DNA of 64,000 nt from the NCBI GenBank assembly GCA_023630215.1, contig JALPRQ010000001.1, positions 744,001 to 808,000 of the forward strand, in the 5' to 3' direction. Origin of the DNA: Rhodobacteraceae bacterium NBU2976 (lineage in GTDB: Bacteria > Pseudomonadota > Alphaproteobacteria > Rhodobacterales > Rhodobacteraceae). Below, piece after piece: positions 47,059 through 56,758 of this stretch (positions are counted from its first letter, which is position 1; the number at the start of each line of letters is the position of its first letter). The translations under genes and the position numbers were made by a program. The notes under the pieces were generated by a model that had not been told where the DNA came from, did no database searches, and worked only from the letters and a program-made list of their open reading frames with translations.

Positions 47059-48165
47059 ATGACCAACGACAGTAAAATCCGACCGCAACCCGGTATTGAG
47101 GATATCGCGCTCTATGTTGGTGGCGAAAGCAAGATTGCTGGGTCGACCAAGAACAAGGTGATCAAGCTCAGTTCCAACGAAAACCCGTTTGGGGCGAGCG
47201 AAAAGGCGATTGAGGCCTATAAGGCGATTGCCGGTGAAATTGCGGTTTATCCGTCCTCGGATCATGCTGATTTGCGGGCTGCTATTGGCGACGTGCATGG
47301 CGTCGACCCGGATCGCGTGATTTGTGGCAATGGGTCGGACGAGGTGATTACATTTCTGTGTCAGGTGTATGCTGGCGTGGGGGACGAGGTTCTCTATCCT
47401 GAACACGGCTTTTCCATGTATCGCAATTGTGCGCAGGCAGCGGGGGCGACTCCGGTTGTGGCGCCGGAAACCGATCGCACGGTTGATGTCGACAAACTGC
47501 TTGCGGCCTGCACGGAACGCACAAAACTGATCTTTATCGCCAATCCCAACAATCCCACCGGGACTATGATTTCAGGGGCCGAGGTGCAGCGATTGGCCGA
47601 AGGGAAACCGGATCACGCTATTCTGGTCTTAGACGGAGCTTATGCAGAATATGTCGAAGATACCGCTTACGATGCTGGCCTCTCGCTGATCGAAGCACGC
47701 GATGACGTCGTAATGACGCGGACATTTTCCAAGATTTACGGGCTTGGCGGATTGCGTGTCGGCTGGGGATATGGGCCGAAGCATATTGTCGACAATCTGA
47801 ACCGCGTACGTGGGCCGTTTAATGTGTCAGCCGCTGGATTGGCCGCGGCGGAAGTTGCGGTGCGGGACGTCGCCTATACGGCGCAGTGCAAGGCCGCGAA
47901 CACGAAATGGCGGGGCTGGCTGACCGAGCAACTGCGCAAACTTGGCATCGCGGTCGATGACAGCCATGGGAATTTTGTGTTGGCCCGGTTTGCTGATGCA
48001 GATCAGATGGAGGCGATGGACGCCGCCTTGAAAGCCGACGGGATCATCGCGCGCAAGGTCGCAGGGTATGGCTTCCCCGAAGGGCTGCGGATCACCGTGG
48101 GCGATGAAATCGCCTGCCGTCAAGTTGTCGCGGCCATTCGTCGGGAATTGGAGGGTGAGGGATGA
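47059..48165 (+). CDS. hisC: Histidinol-phosphate aminotransferase (HisC/aromatic aminotransferase)
   Basis: A 368-residue PLP-dependent fold I aminotransferase. Landmarks are [10 protein letters not shown] near the N terminus, [13 protein letters not shown], and the PLP lysine K225 in [16 protein letters not shown]. Directly followed by tyrA with an ATGA overlap, it may also serve tyrosine/phenylalanine transamination rather than, or as well as, histidine synthesis; no other his genes are nearby. Confidence 0.93.
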   Translation: MTNDSKIRPQPGIEDIALYVGGESKIAGSTKNKVIKLSSNENPFGASEKAIEAYKAIAGEIAVYPSSDHADLRAAIGDVHGVDPDRVICGNGSDEVITFLCQVYAGVGDEVLYPEHGFSMYRNCAQAAGATPVVAPETDRTVDVDKLLAACTERTKLIFIANPNNPTGTMISGAEVQRLAEGKPDHAILVLDGAYAEYVEDTAYDAGLSLIEARDDVVMTRTFSKIYGLGGLRVGWGYGPKHIVDNLNRVRGPFNVSAAGLAAAEVAVRDVAYTAQCKAANTKWRGWLTEQLRKLGIAVDDSHGNFVLARFADADQMEAMDAALKADGIIARKVAGYGFPEGLRITVGDEIACRQVVAAIRRELEGEG

Positions 48166-49085
48166 GCGAGTTCAAACAGGTTGCCCTGATCGGGCTGGGC
48201 TTGATTGCCTCTTCCATCAGCCATGCGATGCGCCGCGCCGGGATGGAAACGCGGATCACAGGTACCGCACGATCCACAGAAACGCGTGCCAAAGCCGCCG
48301 AGTTAGGGCTGTGCGAGGTGTTTGAAACAGCGCGAGAGGCAGTTGAAGGCGCGGATCTGATCATCCTCGCCGTGCCCGTAGGCGCGATGGCCGCGATTGC
48401 CGAAGAAATTTCGCCGGTTCTGAAACCTGGCGCGATCGTAACGGATGTGGGATCGGTCAAACGGGCGGTGATCGATGCGGTGCAGCCGCATATCCCGGCG
48501 GGTGTCGATTTTATTCCCGGCCACCCGCTGGCGGGGACGGAATATTCCGGTCCAGAATCCGGTTTTGCCAGCCTGTTTGACAATCGCTGGCATATCCTGA
48601 CCCCGCCTGACGGGACGAACCCGGATGCAGTGAAGCGACTGACCGAATTCTGGAAATCGCTCGGTGCTTTGGTTGATGTGATGGAGCCAGATCACCATGA
48701 TCTGGTCCTTGCTGTGACCAGCCACACGCCGCACCTGATCGCCTATACGATGGTGGGTGTCGCCGATGACCTTAGCCGTGTGACAGAAAGCGAAGTGATC
48801 AAATTTTCAGCCGCGGGTTTTCGCGATTTTACCCGTATTGCGGCGTCCGATCCAACCATGTGGCGCGATGTTTTCCTGAACAACAAGGATGCCACATTGG
48901 AGATTCTTGGCCGATTCACAGAAGAATTATTTGCGCTGCAACGGGCAATCCGGCAAGGTGACGGTGAACATCTGTTCGATTATTTCACCCGAACCCGCGC
49001 AATAAGACGTGGGATTATTGAGGCCGGTCAGGACACCGACGCGCCAAACTTTGGACGCGAGGGGCCGTCCGGAAAGGACGAATGA
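48162..49085 (+). CDS. tyrA: Prephenate/arogenate dehydrogenase (TyrA family)
   Basis: A 307-residue NAD(P)-dependent dehydrogenase of tyrosine synthesis. The Rossmann motif [16 protein letters not shown] is N-terminal, followed by [38 protein letters not shown] and the catalytic-region [14 protein letters not shown]. Whether it prefers prephenate or arogenate is not visible. It overlaps hisC by 4 bp and the next gene by 4 bp. Confidence 0.94.
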   Translation: MSEFKQVALIGLGLIASSISHAMRRAGMETRITGTARSTETRAKAAELGLCEVFETAREAVEGADLIILAVPVGAMAAIAEEISPVLKPGAIVTDVGSVKRAVIDAVQPHIPAGVDFIPGHPLAGTEYSGPESGFASLFDNRWHILTPPDGTNPDAVKRLTEFWKSLGALVDVMEPDHHDLVLAVTSHTPHLIAYTMVGVADDLSRVTESEVIKFSAAGFRDFTRIAASDPTMWRDVFLNNKDATLEILGRFTEELFALQRAIRQGDGEHLFDYFTRTRAIRRGIIEAGQDTDAPNFGREGPSGKDE

Positions 49086-49720
49086 CAGCACGAGCACTTT
49101 TATTGATCCTTTTGTCTTTTGTGGTTTTGGCGTCATGCGGACGCGGATCACAAAACCAGTCCCGGCAAGTAGATTTGTCATCTGCGGAAATTCCCGATGA
49201 CCTGACCAGTGTTTGCGGTGACCCCGCCATTCTTGGGATAGAGCTTGACGATATCAGGGAGGGGAGCTGTGGCATCGATGATCCGGTGCGGGTATATTTT
49301 GTCTCGGGCGTTGAATTGCGTCAAAGCGCGGTATTGAATTGTGAAACCGCAAAAGCGTTCAAATCGTGGGTCGACACGTCGGCCCAACCGGGTGCGGCCG
49401 ACGTAAACCGTCAAATTGTCCGTTTCCGCGTTGCGTCGCATTATGCCTGTCGGACACGTAACAGCCAACCCGGGGCTCGATTATCGGAACATTCCAAAGG
49501 CAATGCGATCGATATTGGCGGATTTACCTTTGCCAATGGCGAGGTCGTAAACGTCGAAGACGAGTGGCGGTCAGGCGAATATAGCTCTATGTTGCGATCG
49601 ATTTACGGTGAAGCCTGCGGGATATTCGGAACAACATTGGGACCTGATGCCGACGCACATCATCAGGATCATATGCATTTTGATGTCGCGAATTATCGCA
49701 GCGGCGCCTATTGCCGGTAA
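49082..49720 (+). CDS. Extensin-family C-terminal-domain lipoprotein
   Basis: A 212-residue protein with a lipoprotein signal peptide, ALLLILLSFVVLASCGRGSQ, whose lipobox LASC places Cys19 at the lipidation site. The mature region carries SHYACRTRNSQPGARLSEHS, AIDIGGFTFANGEV and the C-terminal HHQDHMHFDVANY, a His/Asp cluster of the extensin_3/DD-peptidase-like fold. A peptidoglycan-modifying role in the periplasm is likely but unproved. Its ATGA overlap with tyrA suggests cotranscription. Confidence 0.88.
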   Translation: MTARALLLILLSFVVLASCGRGSQNQSRQVDLSSAEIPDDLTSVCGDPAILGIELDDIREGSCGIDDPVRVYFVSGVELRQSAVLNCETAKAFKSWVDTSAQPGAADVNRQIVRFRVASHYACRTRNSQPGARLSEHSKGNAIDIGGFTFANGEVVNVEDEWRSGEYSSMLRSIYGEACGIFGTTLGPDADAHHQDHMHFDVANYRSGAYCR

Positions 49721-50199
49721 ATCAAGACAGAAACGAATAATCCATACGCTAACCATCTGTGCGCGAAAATATCGCAATGGAAATGGGCAACCTGTGGCAA
49801 GTGCGACCGGGTTGACCCGCTCAACAACTTTGGAATGCGTCCAGTTTCTGACTGATGCCGAACTTTAAAATATGTGGAATCGTTGAGACTGTCTTGATCC
49901 ATTGCGGAATATGTCGAAACCGGTCAAAGTCACCTGATTGATGCGCGTGTGCCCAGCGTCACTTACGAAGCCACAATATCAGTTTCGGTCAACCTGCTCT
50001 TAAATATGTTAGTGCCCTCGGCCGGCAATCCCTTGCTGGAGCCTGTTCAGACCGTCTTTGGCGGGCGCAAGATCAATCCAACCCAATGTGAGTTTACGGA
50101 TGCCATATGTCGGGTGCTGTTCGGCAACGATCCATGGTGCAGTCAATCCCCGGCAGCAATCAATATCTTGACCATCGGGATAGTGATCTGGATCCCGAA
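49721..50199. other. Gene-free stretch of about 480 bp
   Basis: No recognisable gene. A plus-strand frame from about 49910 to 50203 is open for roughly 95 codons (GQSHLIDARVPSVTYEATIS in its first part) but has no convincing start, ribosome-binding site or family match. It runs into the last codons of the DUF2125 gene. It may be the decayed end of a once-larger gene. No hairpin terminator is evident. Confidence 0.5.
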
Positions 50200-51189
50200 T
50201 TAGTCGGCATTCCAACGCAAGACAGGCGCTGGTCCCAATCGGATCGGACCAAGAAACATATTTCCGTCGCGCAATTGGACAGAGAAGGCGAGCGGTGAAT
50301 CCTGTTGCTGAGGCGCTAGCAGTTGAAGGGCAATCTGCCATTGAAGACGTTGGGCCTCGGTGACTTGCCCGGTGGCGGTCAGCACGGAAAGCACGGATCG
50401 GATGTCACGGCTTTCGATGTTGATTTGTCCTTCGGGCTGACCCCGGTCATTGATGCTCAGATCGCCAGACATTGTCAGCCGGATATCCCCCCAATCCAGC
50501 GCGGATTCGACAATCGTCAAATGTGTCAGATTTGGCAAACCCGCCCCCGGAAGGTGGCGATCAATGGGACGATCCAACTGTGTGATCAGATGAAATTCGA
50601 TCAGGGTGACCGGGTCGGCGATACGGGTTTGCGTGCGCAGCGCTGGGGAAAGCATGATGTCGCGTCCGCGCAAAAACACTTCATAGCCGCGGGGGTCCGA
50701 CCGCATTGTTCGCACCGCCATGTTAACGGCGTCCACTTCGGTCGCGCTGTCCTGATGGGTCAGGGTTGCATGTTCGGTTTCAAGTCGGAATTCGGACAAG
50801 GACAGATCGGGGCTCGGCTCTACCACAATGGATGCTTGCATCAAATCATTGAGGATCGCGACCGTCCCCCATGGTGTTGACAGCTCATGTCGGTCTGGCC
50901 AACGGGCAATGATATGATTGGGTTTATAGGACAGCGCAAACAAGGTGAAACGCTCACCCTGCCATCCCCACGATCCGCTATCGATCAGAATAGTATCCAG
51001 CGTGGTATCAAATCTGTTTGGGAAACCCTTAACCTCGAATGAACCGATATCCACCTGCCAGCCTTCGGATTGACGCGCCTTGGTCCAGTCCCGCACTGCC
51101 TGTTCCTGCACGCCCGAGCCGATCATCCACCACACGCTCCAACCAAGAGCGGCGAGAAGGACAAGTACGATAAGTGCACGCATGGACAT
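50200..51189 (-). CDS. DUF2125 domain-containing membrane-anchored protein
   Basis: A 329-residue protein, MSMRALIVLVLLAALGWSVW at the start (one membrane anchor or uncleaved signal), with a long periplasmic beta-rich domain. WQVDIGSFEVKGFPNRFDTT and LFALSYKPNHIIARWPDRHE are typical of DUF2125, a family of unknown function in alphaproteobacteria. The ATG at 51189 has GGGAG upstream; the frame is open to 51240 without signal-like sequence. Confidence 0.9.
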   Translation of the reverse strand: MSMRALIVLVLLAALGWSVWWMIGSGVQEQAVRDWTKARQSEGWQVDIGSFEVKGFPNRFDTTLDTILIDSGSWGWQGERFTLFALSYKPNHIIARWPDRHELSTPWGTVAILNDLMQASIVVEPSPDLSLSEFRLETEHATLTHQDSATEVDAVNMAVRTMRSDPRGYEVFLRGRDIMLSPALRTQTRIADPVTLIEFHLITQLDRPIDRHLPGAGLPNLTHLTIVESALDWGDIRLTMSGDLSINDRGQPEGQINIESRDIRSVLSVLTATGQVTEAQRLQWQIALQLLAPQQQDSPLAFSVQLRDGNMFLGPIRLGPAPVLRWNAD

Positions 51190-51251
51190 TGCTCCCAAAA
51201 AACCTATCGTGATGTCTATAACAGACCAAGTCGTGCGCAACAGAGGATTTC

Positions 51252-51800
51252 ATGACGCCACTTTGGGTTTTCGGGTATGGTTCGCTTTTGTGGAAGACCG
51301 GTTTTCCCTATGCGGAACGACGCCTTGCCCGGCTTGTTGGCTATCATCGTTCATTTTGTATGGCGTCGGTCCATTATCGTGGGACGCCGGAAGTGCCTGG
51401 ATTGGTTCTGGCGTTGGATGCGCGCGAAGATGCGACCTGCCAAGGGGTGGGGTTTCGTGTCGAAGACGACCATGCCGAGGCAACGCTTGCTTATCTTCGC
51501 GAACGCGAGTTGGTATCGTCCGCCTATTACGAAGCGAAGCGTATGATAGAGCTCGACGACGGCACCATGGCCGAGGCGGTTTGTTACATCGTTGATCGCG
51601 AACATCACCAGTATCGCGGCGGTCTAAGCCTTGCCGAACAGGCGCAGATCATCGCCGCAGCACAGGGTTCTACCGGTCAAAATACCGAGTATTTGTTTCA
51701 GACGGCAAAACATCTGGAAGAGTTGAATATCCCCGACAGAGAGCTGTCCGAGCTGGTGGAGGAAGTAAACCGGATTCTGGCTGGGCAAAATCCGGTTTGA
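51252..51800 (+). CDS. ChaC-like gamma-glutamylcyclotransferase
   Basis: A 182-residue protein. VFGYGSLLWK is the substrate-binding YGSL motif, VHYRGTPEVPGLVLALD follows, and the catalytic glutamate is in the region around LRERELVSSAYYEAKRM. ChaC-type enzymes cleave glutathione to 5-oxoproline and Cys-Gly in the cytoplasm. It is divergent from the DUF2125 gene and convergent with nfeD. Confidence 0.92.
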   Translation: MTPLWVFGYGSLLWKTGFPYAERRLARLVGYHRSFCMASVHYRGTPEVPGLVLALDAREDATCQGVGFRVEDDHAEATLAYLRERELVSSAYYEAKRMIELDDGTMAEAVCYIVDREHHQYRGGLSLAEQAQIIAAAQGSTGQNTEYLFQTAKHLEELNIPDRELSELVEEVNRILAGQNPV

Positions 51801-51803
51801 TCT

Positions 51804-52265
51804 TCAGGCAGGTTCGACCTGCACGCTCATCCCGTCGGCATTGGTGATCACCACCGTGTCGCCGGGTGTCGAGCTTTGGCCCTCGGCCCATTTCGCTGGC
51901 CAGCGCAAACCGTTCAGCTCGACGCGACCTTCGCCATGTTCAAAACTGACAACTTTTGCGCGCTTGCCGATCAACTGCTTGGCGCGATCATTCAGGCTGC
52001 TTTCGGGTTCGTCATACCATTGAAACAGGCGCCGACCCGAAAAAGTCAAGGCAATCGACAGGATCGCAAACAGGATGATCTGCAATTCGCCGCCGATTCC
52101 GGGCGATAACCAGACCGTAATCGCCATGACCAGTGCGGCCATTGCCGGCCATATCAGAAAGAACGAGAACACAACCATTTCAAGGGCAGCCAATCCAAAG
52201 GCAATCGCCACCCACCAAAGAGGCGTGATCTGTTCAACCCAACCGAAAATTCCGCCTTCCATCAC
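51804..52265 (-). CDS. NfeD family membrane protein
   Basis: A 153-residue protein with three or four N-terminal membrane segments (WWVAIAFGLAALEMVVFSFF, WPAMAALVMAITVWL, LQIILFAILSIALTF) and a C-terminal OB-fold domain (about 95-153, LIGKRAKVVSFEHGEGRVEL). This is the short, protease-less NfeD class that partners SPFH/stomatin proteins. It overlaps the stomatin-like gene by 4 bp, the classical pairing. Confidence 0.92.
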   Translation of the reverse strand: MMEGGIFGWVEQITPLWWVAIAFGLAALEMVVFSFFLIWPAMAALVMAITVWLSPGIGGELQIILFAILSIALTFSGRRLFQWYDEPESSLNDRAKQLIGKRAKVVSFEHGEGRVELNGLRWPAKWAEGQSSTPGDTVVITNADGMSVQVEPA

Positions 52266-53197
52266 TTCTGTTCCTTGTTGTTAAGCACTGCTTTTGCAAT
52301 GTCGGAAATACCGGCAACCGATCCAATCAGGCCGCTGGCTTCCAGCGGGATCATGATGGTCTTGGCATTGGGAGCCCCGGCAATATCACGCAAGGCTTCG
52401 GTGTATTTCTGCGCAACGAAGTAGTTGATCGCCTGAATATCACCAGCAGCAATCGCCTCGGACACCATCTGCGTGGCTTTTGCCTCGGCTTCAGCAAGAC
52501 GTTCGCGGGCTTCGGCGTCAAGGAAGGCAGCTTCGCGGCGACCTTCGGCTTCGCGGACTTGGGCTTCACGTTCACCTTCGGCTTCCAGAATGGCCGATTG
52601 TTTCTTACCCTCGGCCTGAAGGATTTCCGCACGCTTCATACGTTCCGCTTTCATCTGGCGCGCCATTGCCTCGTTGATGTCGGCAGGCGGTGCAAGGTCC
52701 TTGATCTCGACACGTGTAACCTTCACGCCCCAGCTATGAGACGCTTCATCAATCACCGTCAGCAAACGCTGATTGATCACATCGCGGTTCGACAAGCTTT
52801 CGTCCAGATCCATCGAGCCGATAACGGCACGGATGTTGGTCATGGACAAGTTGGTCAAGGCGCGTTCCAGGTCACGTACTTCGTAAGCGGCCTGTGCGGC
52901 ATCGACGACCTGATAAAAGGCGACCGCATCAGCCATCACCATAGCGTTGTCTTTGGTGATCACTTCCTGGCTGTTAATGTCCAAGACCGTTTCCATCATG
53001 TTGATCTTGGCCCCGATCTTGTCGATCAGAGGGATAAGAAACCGAAGTCCGGGTTTCAGGGTTCGCGTATATCGTCCAAAACGTTCAACGGTCCAATTCT
53101 CTCCCTGTGGGACGGTTTTCACCATCAGGAACAGCATGATTAGGGCAAAAACAAAAATCGCTATCGCAACTGGACCCAATCCAATTTGATCAAACAT
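52262..53197 (-). CDS. SPFH/band 7 (stomatin-like) membrane protein
   Basis: A 311-residue protein, MFDQIGLGPVAIAIFVFALI at the start, with one membrane segment, then the SPFH domain (VERFGRYTRTLKPGLRFLIP) and a long charged coiled coil (EGKKQSAILEAEGEREAQVR and following). QmcA/stomatin-like proteins form large oligomers in membrane microdomains. The ATG at 53197 is preceded by GAAGGA. It is cotranscribed with nfeD. Confidence 0.94.
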   Translation of the reverse strand: MFDQIGLGPVAIAIFVFALIMLFLMVKTVPQGENWTVERFGRYTRTLKPGLRFLIPLIDKIGAKINMMETVLDINSQEVITKDNAMVMADAVAFYQVVDAAQAAYEVRDLERALTNLSMTNIRAVIGSMDLDESLSNRDVINQRLLTVIDEASHSWGVKVTRVEIKDLAPPADINEAMARQMKAERMKRAEILQAEGKKQSAILEAEGEREAQVREAEGRREAAFLDAEARERLAEAEAKATQMVSEAIAAGDIQAINYFVAQKYTEALRDIAGAPNAKTIMIPLEASGLIGSVAGISDIAKAVLNNKEQK

Positions 53198-53402
53198 ATA
53201 AATTTCCTTCCCTCTGCCCGATTGCACGGGACGCTAAGACCATCGCGAAACACCCATAATGGTCTACCGCGTTGTTTATGCGCTATATATGTGTCGAGAC
53301 AGGTCAAAAGGCAATAATTACCCGTTCGAAAACACTGTTGGATTTGGACGGGTGAATAACTAGACTGCAAGAAATGCCAAGGGGCAGTTGGGGAATACAG
53401 GT

Positions 53403-54614
53403 ATGTTTCTAGATAAGAGTCACGATCCGCAGTTTACGCAACCCTATCGTCAGATCATGTTCATGTTCCTGATTGTGGTGCTGGTCGGGGTTGCCGGATT
53501 TTTCCTGTATCCCACGATATCACCGATCTTTCTTAGCTCGCCTTATCTGAATGGCTTCATTCTGGTCGTCTTTGTGATTGGTGTGTTGACCTGCTTTTGG
53601 CAGTTGCGGGTGTTGACATCATCCGTCAGCTGGATTGAAGGATTTGCACTGGATCGACCCGGCCATGAATTTGTCCGGGCGCCAAGGCTGCTGGCCTCGT
53701 TATCCGCATTGCTCAGCGATAGCCGATCGCGCAAATCGCTGTCCTCACAATCGACCAGCTCCATTCTGGATTCGGTCTCGACACGAATCGACGAGGCGCG
53801 AGATATCACCCGATACATTATCAATTTCCTGATTTTTCTGGGACTGCTGGGCACCTTTTATGGTTTGGCAACGACGGTCCCCGCGGTTGTGGATACGATA
53901 CGTTCGCTGAATCCACAGGAAGGACAGGATGCGCTGGAAGTGTTCGACAATCTGATGTCCGGGCTGGAAGAACAGATGGGCGGCATGGGCACGGCTTTTG
54001 CCTCGTCGCTTCTTGGTCTGGCGGGGTCATTGATTGTTGGCTTGCTGGAAATCTTCGCCGGTCACGGTCAAAATCGCTTCTACATGGAGCTTGAAGAATG
54101 GCTGTCGTCCATCACCCGCGTTGGTTTCGGAGATCTGGACAATGGCAATATCGACGGATCGGCCATTTCGGGTCTGATGGAACAAACCGCTCATCAAATT
54201 GACAGTCTGAAAGAACTCGTCATGCGTGGCGAGGAACAACGCATGCGCACCGACAGTCGGTTGGGTTCGCTGGCCGAAGGGTTGTCGGTGCTGGCAAAAA
54301 CGATCAATGCGCAACCACGTGGCGGTGGCGGCGTTGGTGCGGACCCCGCGCTTCTTGAACGAATCGCACAGGGACAGGAACGAGTCGTCGAGTTGCAGGA
54401 ACAGGTGCTTGCCTCGTTAAAAACTCAGCAGGAAGAGGGGGATGCCGGTATCGATGCAGAAGCCCGCATGCGGTTGCGCAACATCGATACTCAATTGCTG
54501 CGCGTTCTCGAAGAAATGTCCGCCGGACGCCAGGATTCAATCTCGGAAATCCGTCAAGACATCGCCACTTTGATCCACACCTTGCAGCAAGCCATTTCCC
54601 GGAGTGACAGCTAG
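53403..54614 (+). CDS. MotA/TolQ/ExbB-like membrane protein with long C-terminal tail
   Basis: A 403-residue protein. Membrane segments lie at about 18-36, 50-67, 137-160 and 195-220; FLIFLGLLGTFYGLATTVPA and GGMGTAFASSLLGLAGSLIV match the third and fourth helices of the MotA/ExbB proton-channel family. The C-terminal 180 residues are cytoplasmic, helical and Gln/Arg/Glu-rich. I chose the ATG at 53403 over the TTG at 53388. It is 2 bp from the MotB-like gene, so they act as a stator-type pair. Confidence 0.85.
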   Translation: MFLDKSHDPQFTQPYRQIMFMFLIVVLVGVAGFFLYPTISPIFLSSPYLNGFILVVFVIGVLTCFWQLRVLTSSVSWIEGFALDRPGHEFVRAPRLLASLSALLSDSRSRKSLSSQSTSSILDSVSTRIDEARDITRYIINFLIFLGLLGTFYGLATTVPAVVDTIRSLNPQEGQDALEVFDNLMSGLEEQMGGMGTAFASSLLGLAGSLIVGLLEIFAGHGQNRFYMELEEWLSSITRVGFGDLDNGNIDGSAISGLMEQTAHQIDSLKELVMRGEEQRMRTDSRLGSLAEGLSVLAKTINAQPRGGGGVGADPALLERIAQGQERVVELQEQVLASLKTQQEEGDAGIDAEARMRLRNIDTQLLRVLEEMSAGRQDSISEIRQDIATLIHTLQQAISRSDS

Positions 54615-54616
54615 TT

Positions 54617-56332
54617 ATGGCGGGATTCCGACGCGCATCTGGACGCATGGAGGCCAATATCTGGCCAGGTTTCGTCGACGCCATGACCGCGTTGCTGTTG
54701 GTGATGATGTTCGTTTTGTCGATATTCATGATCATCCAATATGCGCTGCGCGAGACCATTACCGGTCAGGAAACCGAGCTGCTTGGGCTGAATGACGAGA
54801 TCTTGCAATTGTCAAATGCACTAGGGTTGGAACGACGTCGCAGTGCCGAGCTAGTGGCTGATTTGAACGCCAGTCAAACGCAGGTTTCGCTGCAATCGAC
54901 CTTGATTGCTTCATTGACGCAGGAACGTGATCAGGCGCTGGAGGATATCACCGAATTCGAAGCACAGGTGGCGGGCCTCCTGTCTCAGAACGCCACACTT
55001 GCCGAACGTAACAATGGGTTGATTGCCTCGCTGAACGCGGCCGAAAATCGGTTATCAACCGCTCAACAACAATTGGACCTGACGGCAAGTGCGCTGGCGG
55101 CAGCCGAAGAGGATATCGCGGCGCGTGATCAGGAAATTGCGATTGCGCAGGCCAATATCGCTGCGCTGGAAGACCAGCGGGATGCGGATAGCGCCCGGAT
55201 CGACGCTGCCGAGCTGGCACTGTTGCAGGCGCGACGCGAGATTGACAGCGAAGTCGAGCGGGCCCGTCTGGCGGCAGCGCGCGCGGATGCATTGCAGGCA
55301 TTGGTCGAAGAATTACGTCGCGATGCGGATCAGAACGACACGATCATCCGCGCGCTAGATCAGGCAGAGGCAGCACGCGCCGCCGAAGCCGCCGCCGCTG
55401 AACTGTTGCGTCAAAAATTGGAGAATTCCGAAGCAGAGCTGACGGCAATGACCCTAGCGCTGGAGGAACAGCGCCGCGAGGCCGAAGAAACGCTGACCTT
55501 GCTGGCGGCGGCGCAGTCGGCAAAAGAGGCGTTGAACAACACGCAGACGGAAAATGTCGAAGAGATCACCCGGCAGCGCGCCTTGGTCGCACAAGCAAAT
55601 GCGCTGTTGGCCGAAGAGCGGGAAGTCTCGGCAGAAGCCAAGCGCGAAGTTGCGTTGCTGAACCAGCAGATATTGGCGTTGCGCCAGCAATTAACCGAGC
55701 TTCAGGTCATTTTGGACGAGGCCGAGGATCGGGATCGCGAAGCGCAGGTGCAGTTGCAGACGCTGGGGTCTGATCTGAATGCGGCTTTGGCGCAAGTGGC
55801 TGCGGAGCAGCGTGCTCGTGCTGATTTGGAAGCAAAAGAGCGCGAGCGCCTAGAAGCCGAGGCACTGGATTTGCGCGCCTTCCGGTCCGAGTTTTTTGGG
55901 CGTATCCGCCAAATATTGGGGGAACGCGAGGGGGTTCAGGTGGTGGGGGACCGGTTTGTGTTCTCCTCGGAAGTCTTGTTTGCGCCCGGTTCAGCGGATT
56001 TGGGCATTGCCGGGCAGGCGCAAATTTCACAAGTGGCATCGGTGATCCGGGAAATCGCCGAGGAGATACCACCAGAAATTGACTGGATTTTGCGGGTCGA
56101 CGGACATACCGACAAGGTGCAGTTGGGTTCTGGATCGCGCTTTGCAGACAATTGGGAATTGTCACAGGCACGGGCATTGTCGGTTGTGAAATATCTGATC
56201 GATGTCGAAGGCATCCCCGCCGAACGACTGGCGGCAACCGGGTTCGGGGAATTCCAGCCCGTCGCACTGGGGGACAGTCCCGAGGCACTGGCGCAGAATC
56301 GTCGGATCGAGCTAAAGCTTACGGAAAAATAG
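54617..56332 (+). CDS. MotB-like protein: membrane anchor, about 380-residue coiled coil and OmpA domain
   Basis: A 571-residue protein. The single helix WPGFVDAMTALLLVMMFVLS contains Asp21 in the position of the ion-binding Asp of MotB and ZorB. Residues about 48-430 form an uninterrupted Ala/Glu/Gln-rich coiled coil. The end (about 440-571) is an OmpA/MotB peptidoglycan-binding domain with VDGHTDKVQ and ALSVVKYLIDVEGIPAERLA. With the MotA-like gene it probably makes a proton-driven channel reaching the cell wall. No zorC/zorD-type genes follow. Confidence 0.87.
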   Translation: MAGFRRASGRMEANIWPGFVDAMTALLLVMMFVLSIFMIIQYALRETITGQETELLGLNDEILQLSNALGLERRRSAELVADLNASQTQVSLQSTLIASLTQERDQALEDITEFEAQVAGLLSQNATLAERNNGLIASLNAAENRLSTAQQQLDLTASALAAAEEDIAARDQEIAIAQANIAALEDQRDADSARIDAAELALLQARREIDSEVERARLAAARADALQALVEELRRDADQNDTIIRALDQAEAARAAEAAAAELLRQKLENSEAELTAMTLALEEQRREAEETLTLLAAAQSAKEALNNTQTENVEEITRQRALVAQANALLAEEREVSAEAKREVALLNQQILALRQQLTELQVILDEAEDRDREAQVQLQTLGSDLNAALAQVAAEQRARADLEAKERERLEAEALDLRAFRSEFFGRIRQILGEREGVQVVGDRFVFSSEVLFAPGSADLGIAGQAQISQVASVIREIAEEIPPEIDWILRVDGHTDKVQLGSGSRFADNWELSQARALSVVKYLIDVEGIPAERLAATGFGEFQPVALGDSPEALAQNRRIELKLTEK

Positions 56333-56689
56333 TCACGCCTGCGCGTGGATTGGGCAGACATGTTCCAACATCGCCAGAAGTCTTGCGCGTCCGTCGCGTA
56401 GCGCCGCGATACGGTCGTCGATATCCGCGAGTTTGGCGACCAGCAGGTCGGCAACCTTTTCGGACCCCAACCCTTCTTGCGCGATTTGGCGCATTTCGGG
56501 TTCCAGTTCGCGTAGGCGAAATCCGACAGATTGGGCGAGTTTGATCATATTTATGATCGCGACCGCTCCGTCCGGAAAATCCCGATATCCGTTCAGATGC
56601 CGGTCCGACGCGATTAAGCCGCGCCGCTCATAAAGACGAATAGCATCCCGTGAAACTCCGGTTTTGTCGGCGAGTTGCCCAATGCGCAT
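56333..56689 (-). CDS. MerR family transcriptional regulator
   Basis: A 118-residue regulator. MRIGQLADKTGVSRDAIRLY and ERRGLIASDRHLNGYRDFPD form the winged helix; a dimerisation helix and a C-terminal HVCPIHAQA with Cys/His follow, which could sense a metal or a thiol. Its end abuts the MotB-like gene. It is divergent from a small membrane-protein gene across a classic MerR promoter at 56696-56726. Confidence 0.92.
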   Translation of the reverse strand: MRIGQLADKTGVSRDAIRLYERRGLIASDRHLNGYRDFPDGAVAIINMIKLAQSVGFRLRELEPEMRQIAQEGLGSEKVADLLVAKLADIDDRIAALRDGRARLLAMLEHVCPIHAQA

Positions 56690-56695
56690 TTATCG

Positions 56696-56726
56696 TTGAC
56701 CTTAGACTATGGTCCAAGGTTTATAC
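56696..56726 (+). promoter_or_regulatory. MerR-type promoter and operator with 19-bp spacer
   Basis: TTGACC (56696-56701) and TTATAC (56721-56726) are separated by 19 bp, the overlong spacing that MerR-family activators correct by twisting DNA. Between and over them, ACCTTAGAC (56699-56707) and GTCCAAGGT (56712-56720) form an inverted repeat matching at 8 of 9 positions around TATG. It should drive the membrane-protein gene at 56759 under control of the divergent MerR gene, whose start lies 7 bp to the left. Confidence 0.85.
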
Positions 56727-56758
56727 GGATCGGCATTCGGATAAACAAGGAGAAACGA

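Noticed and set aside
53403-56332. Zorya anti-phage system
   Set aside because: Only ZorA/ZorB-like genes are present; downstream genes are MerR, a membrane protein and clpA. No ZorC, ZorD helicase or ZorE nuclease gene is seen, so the defence label is not supported.
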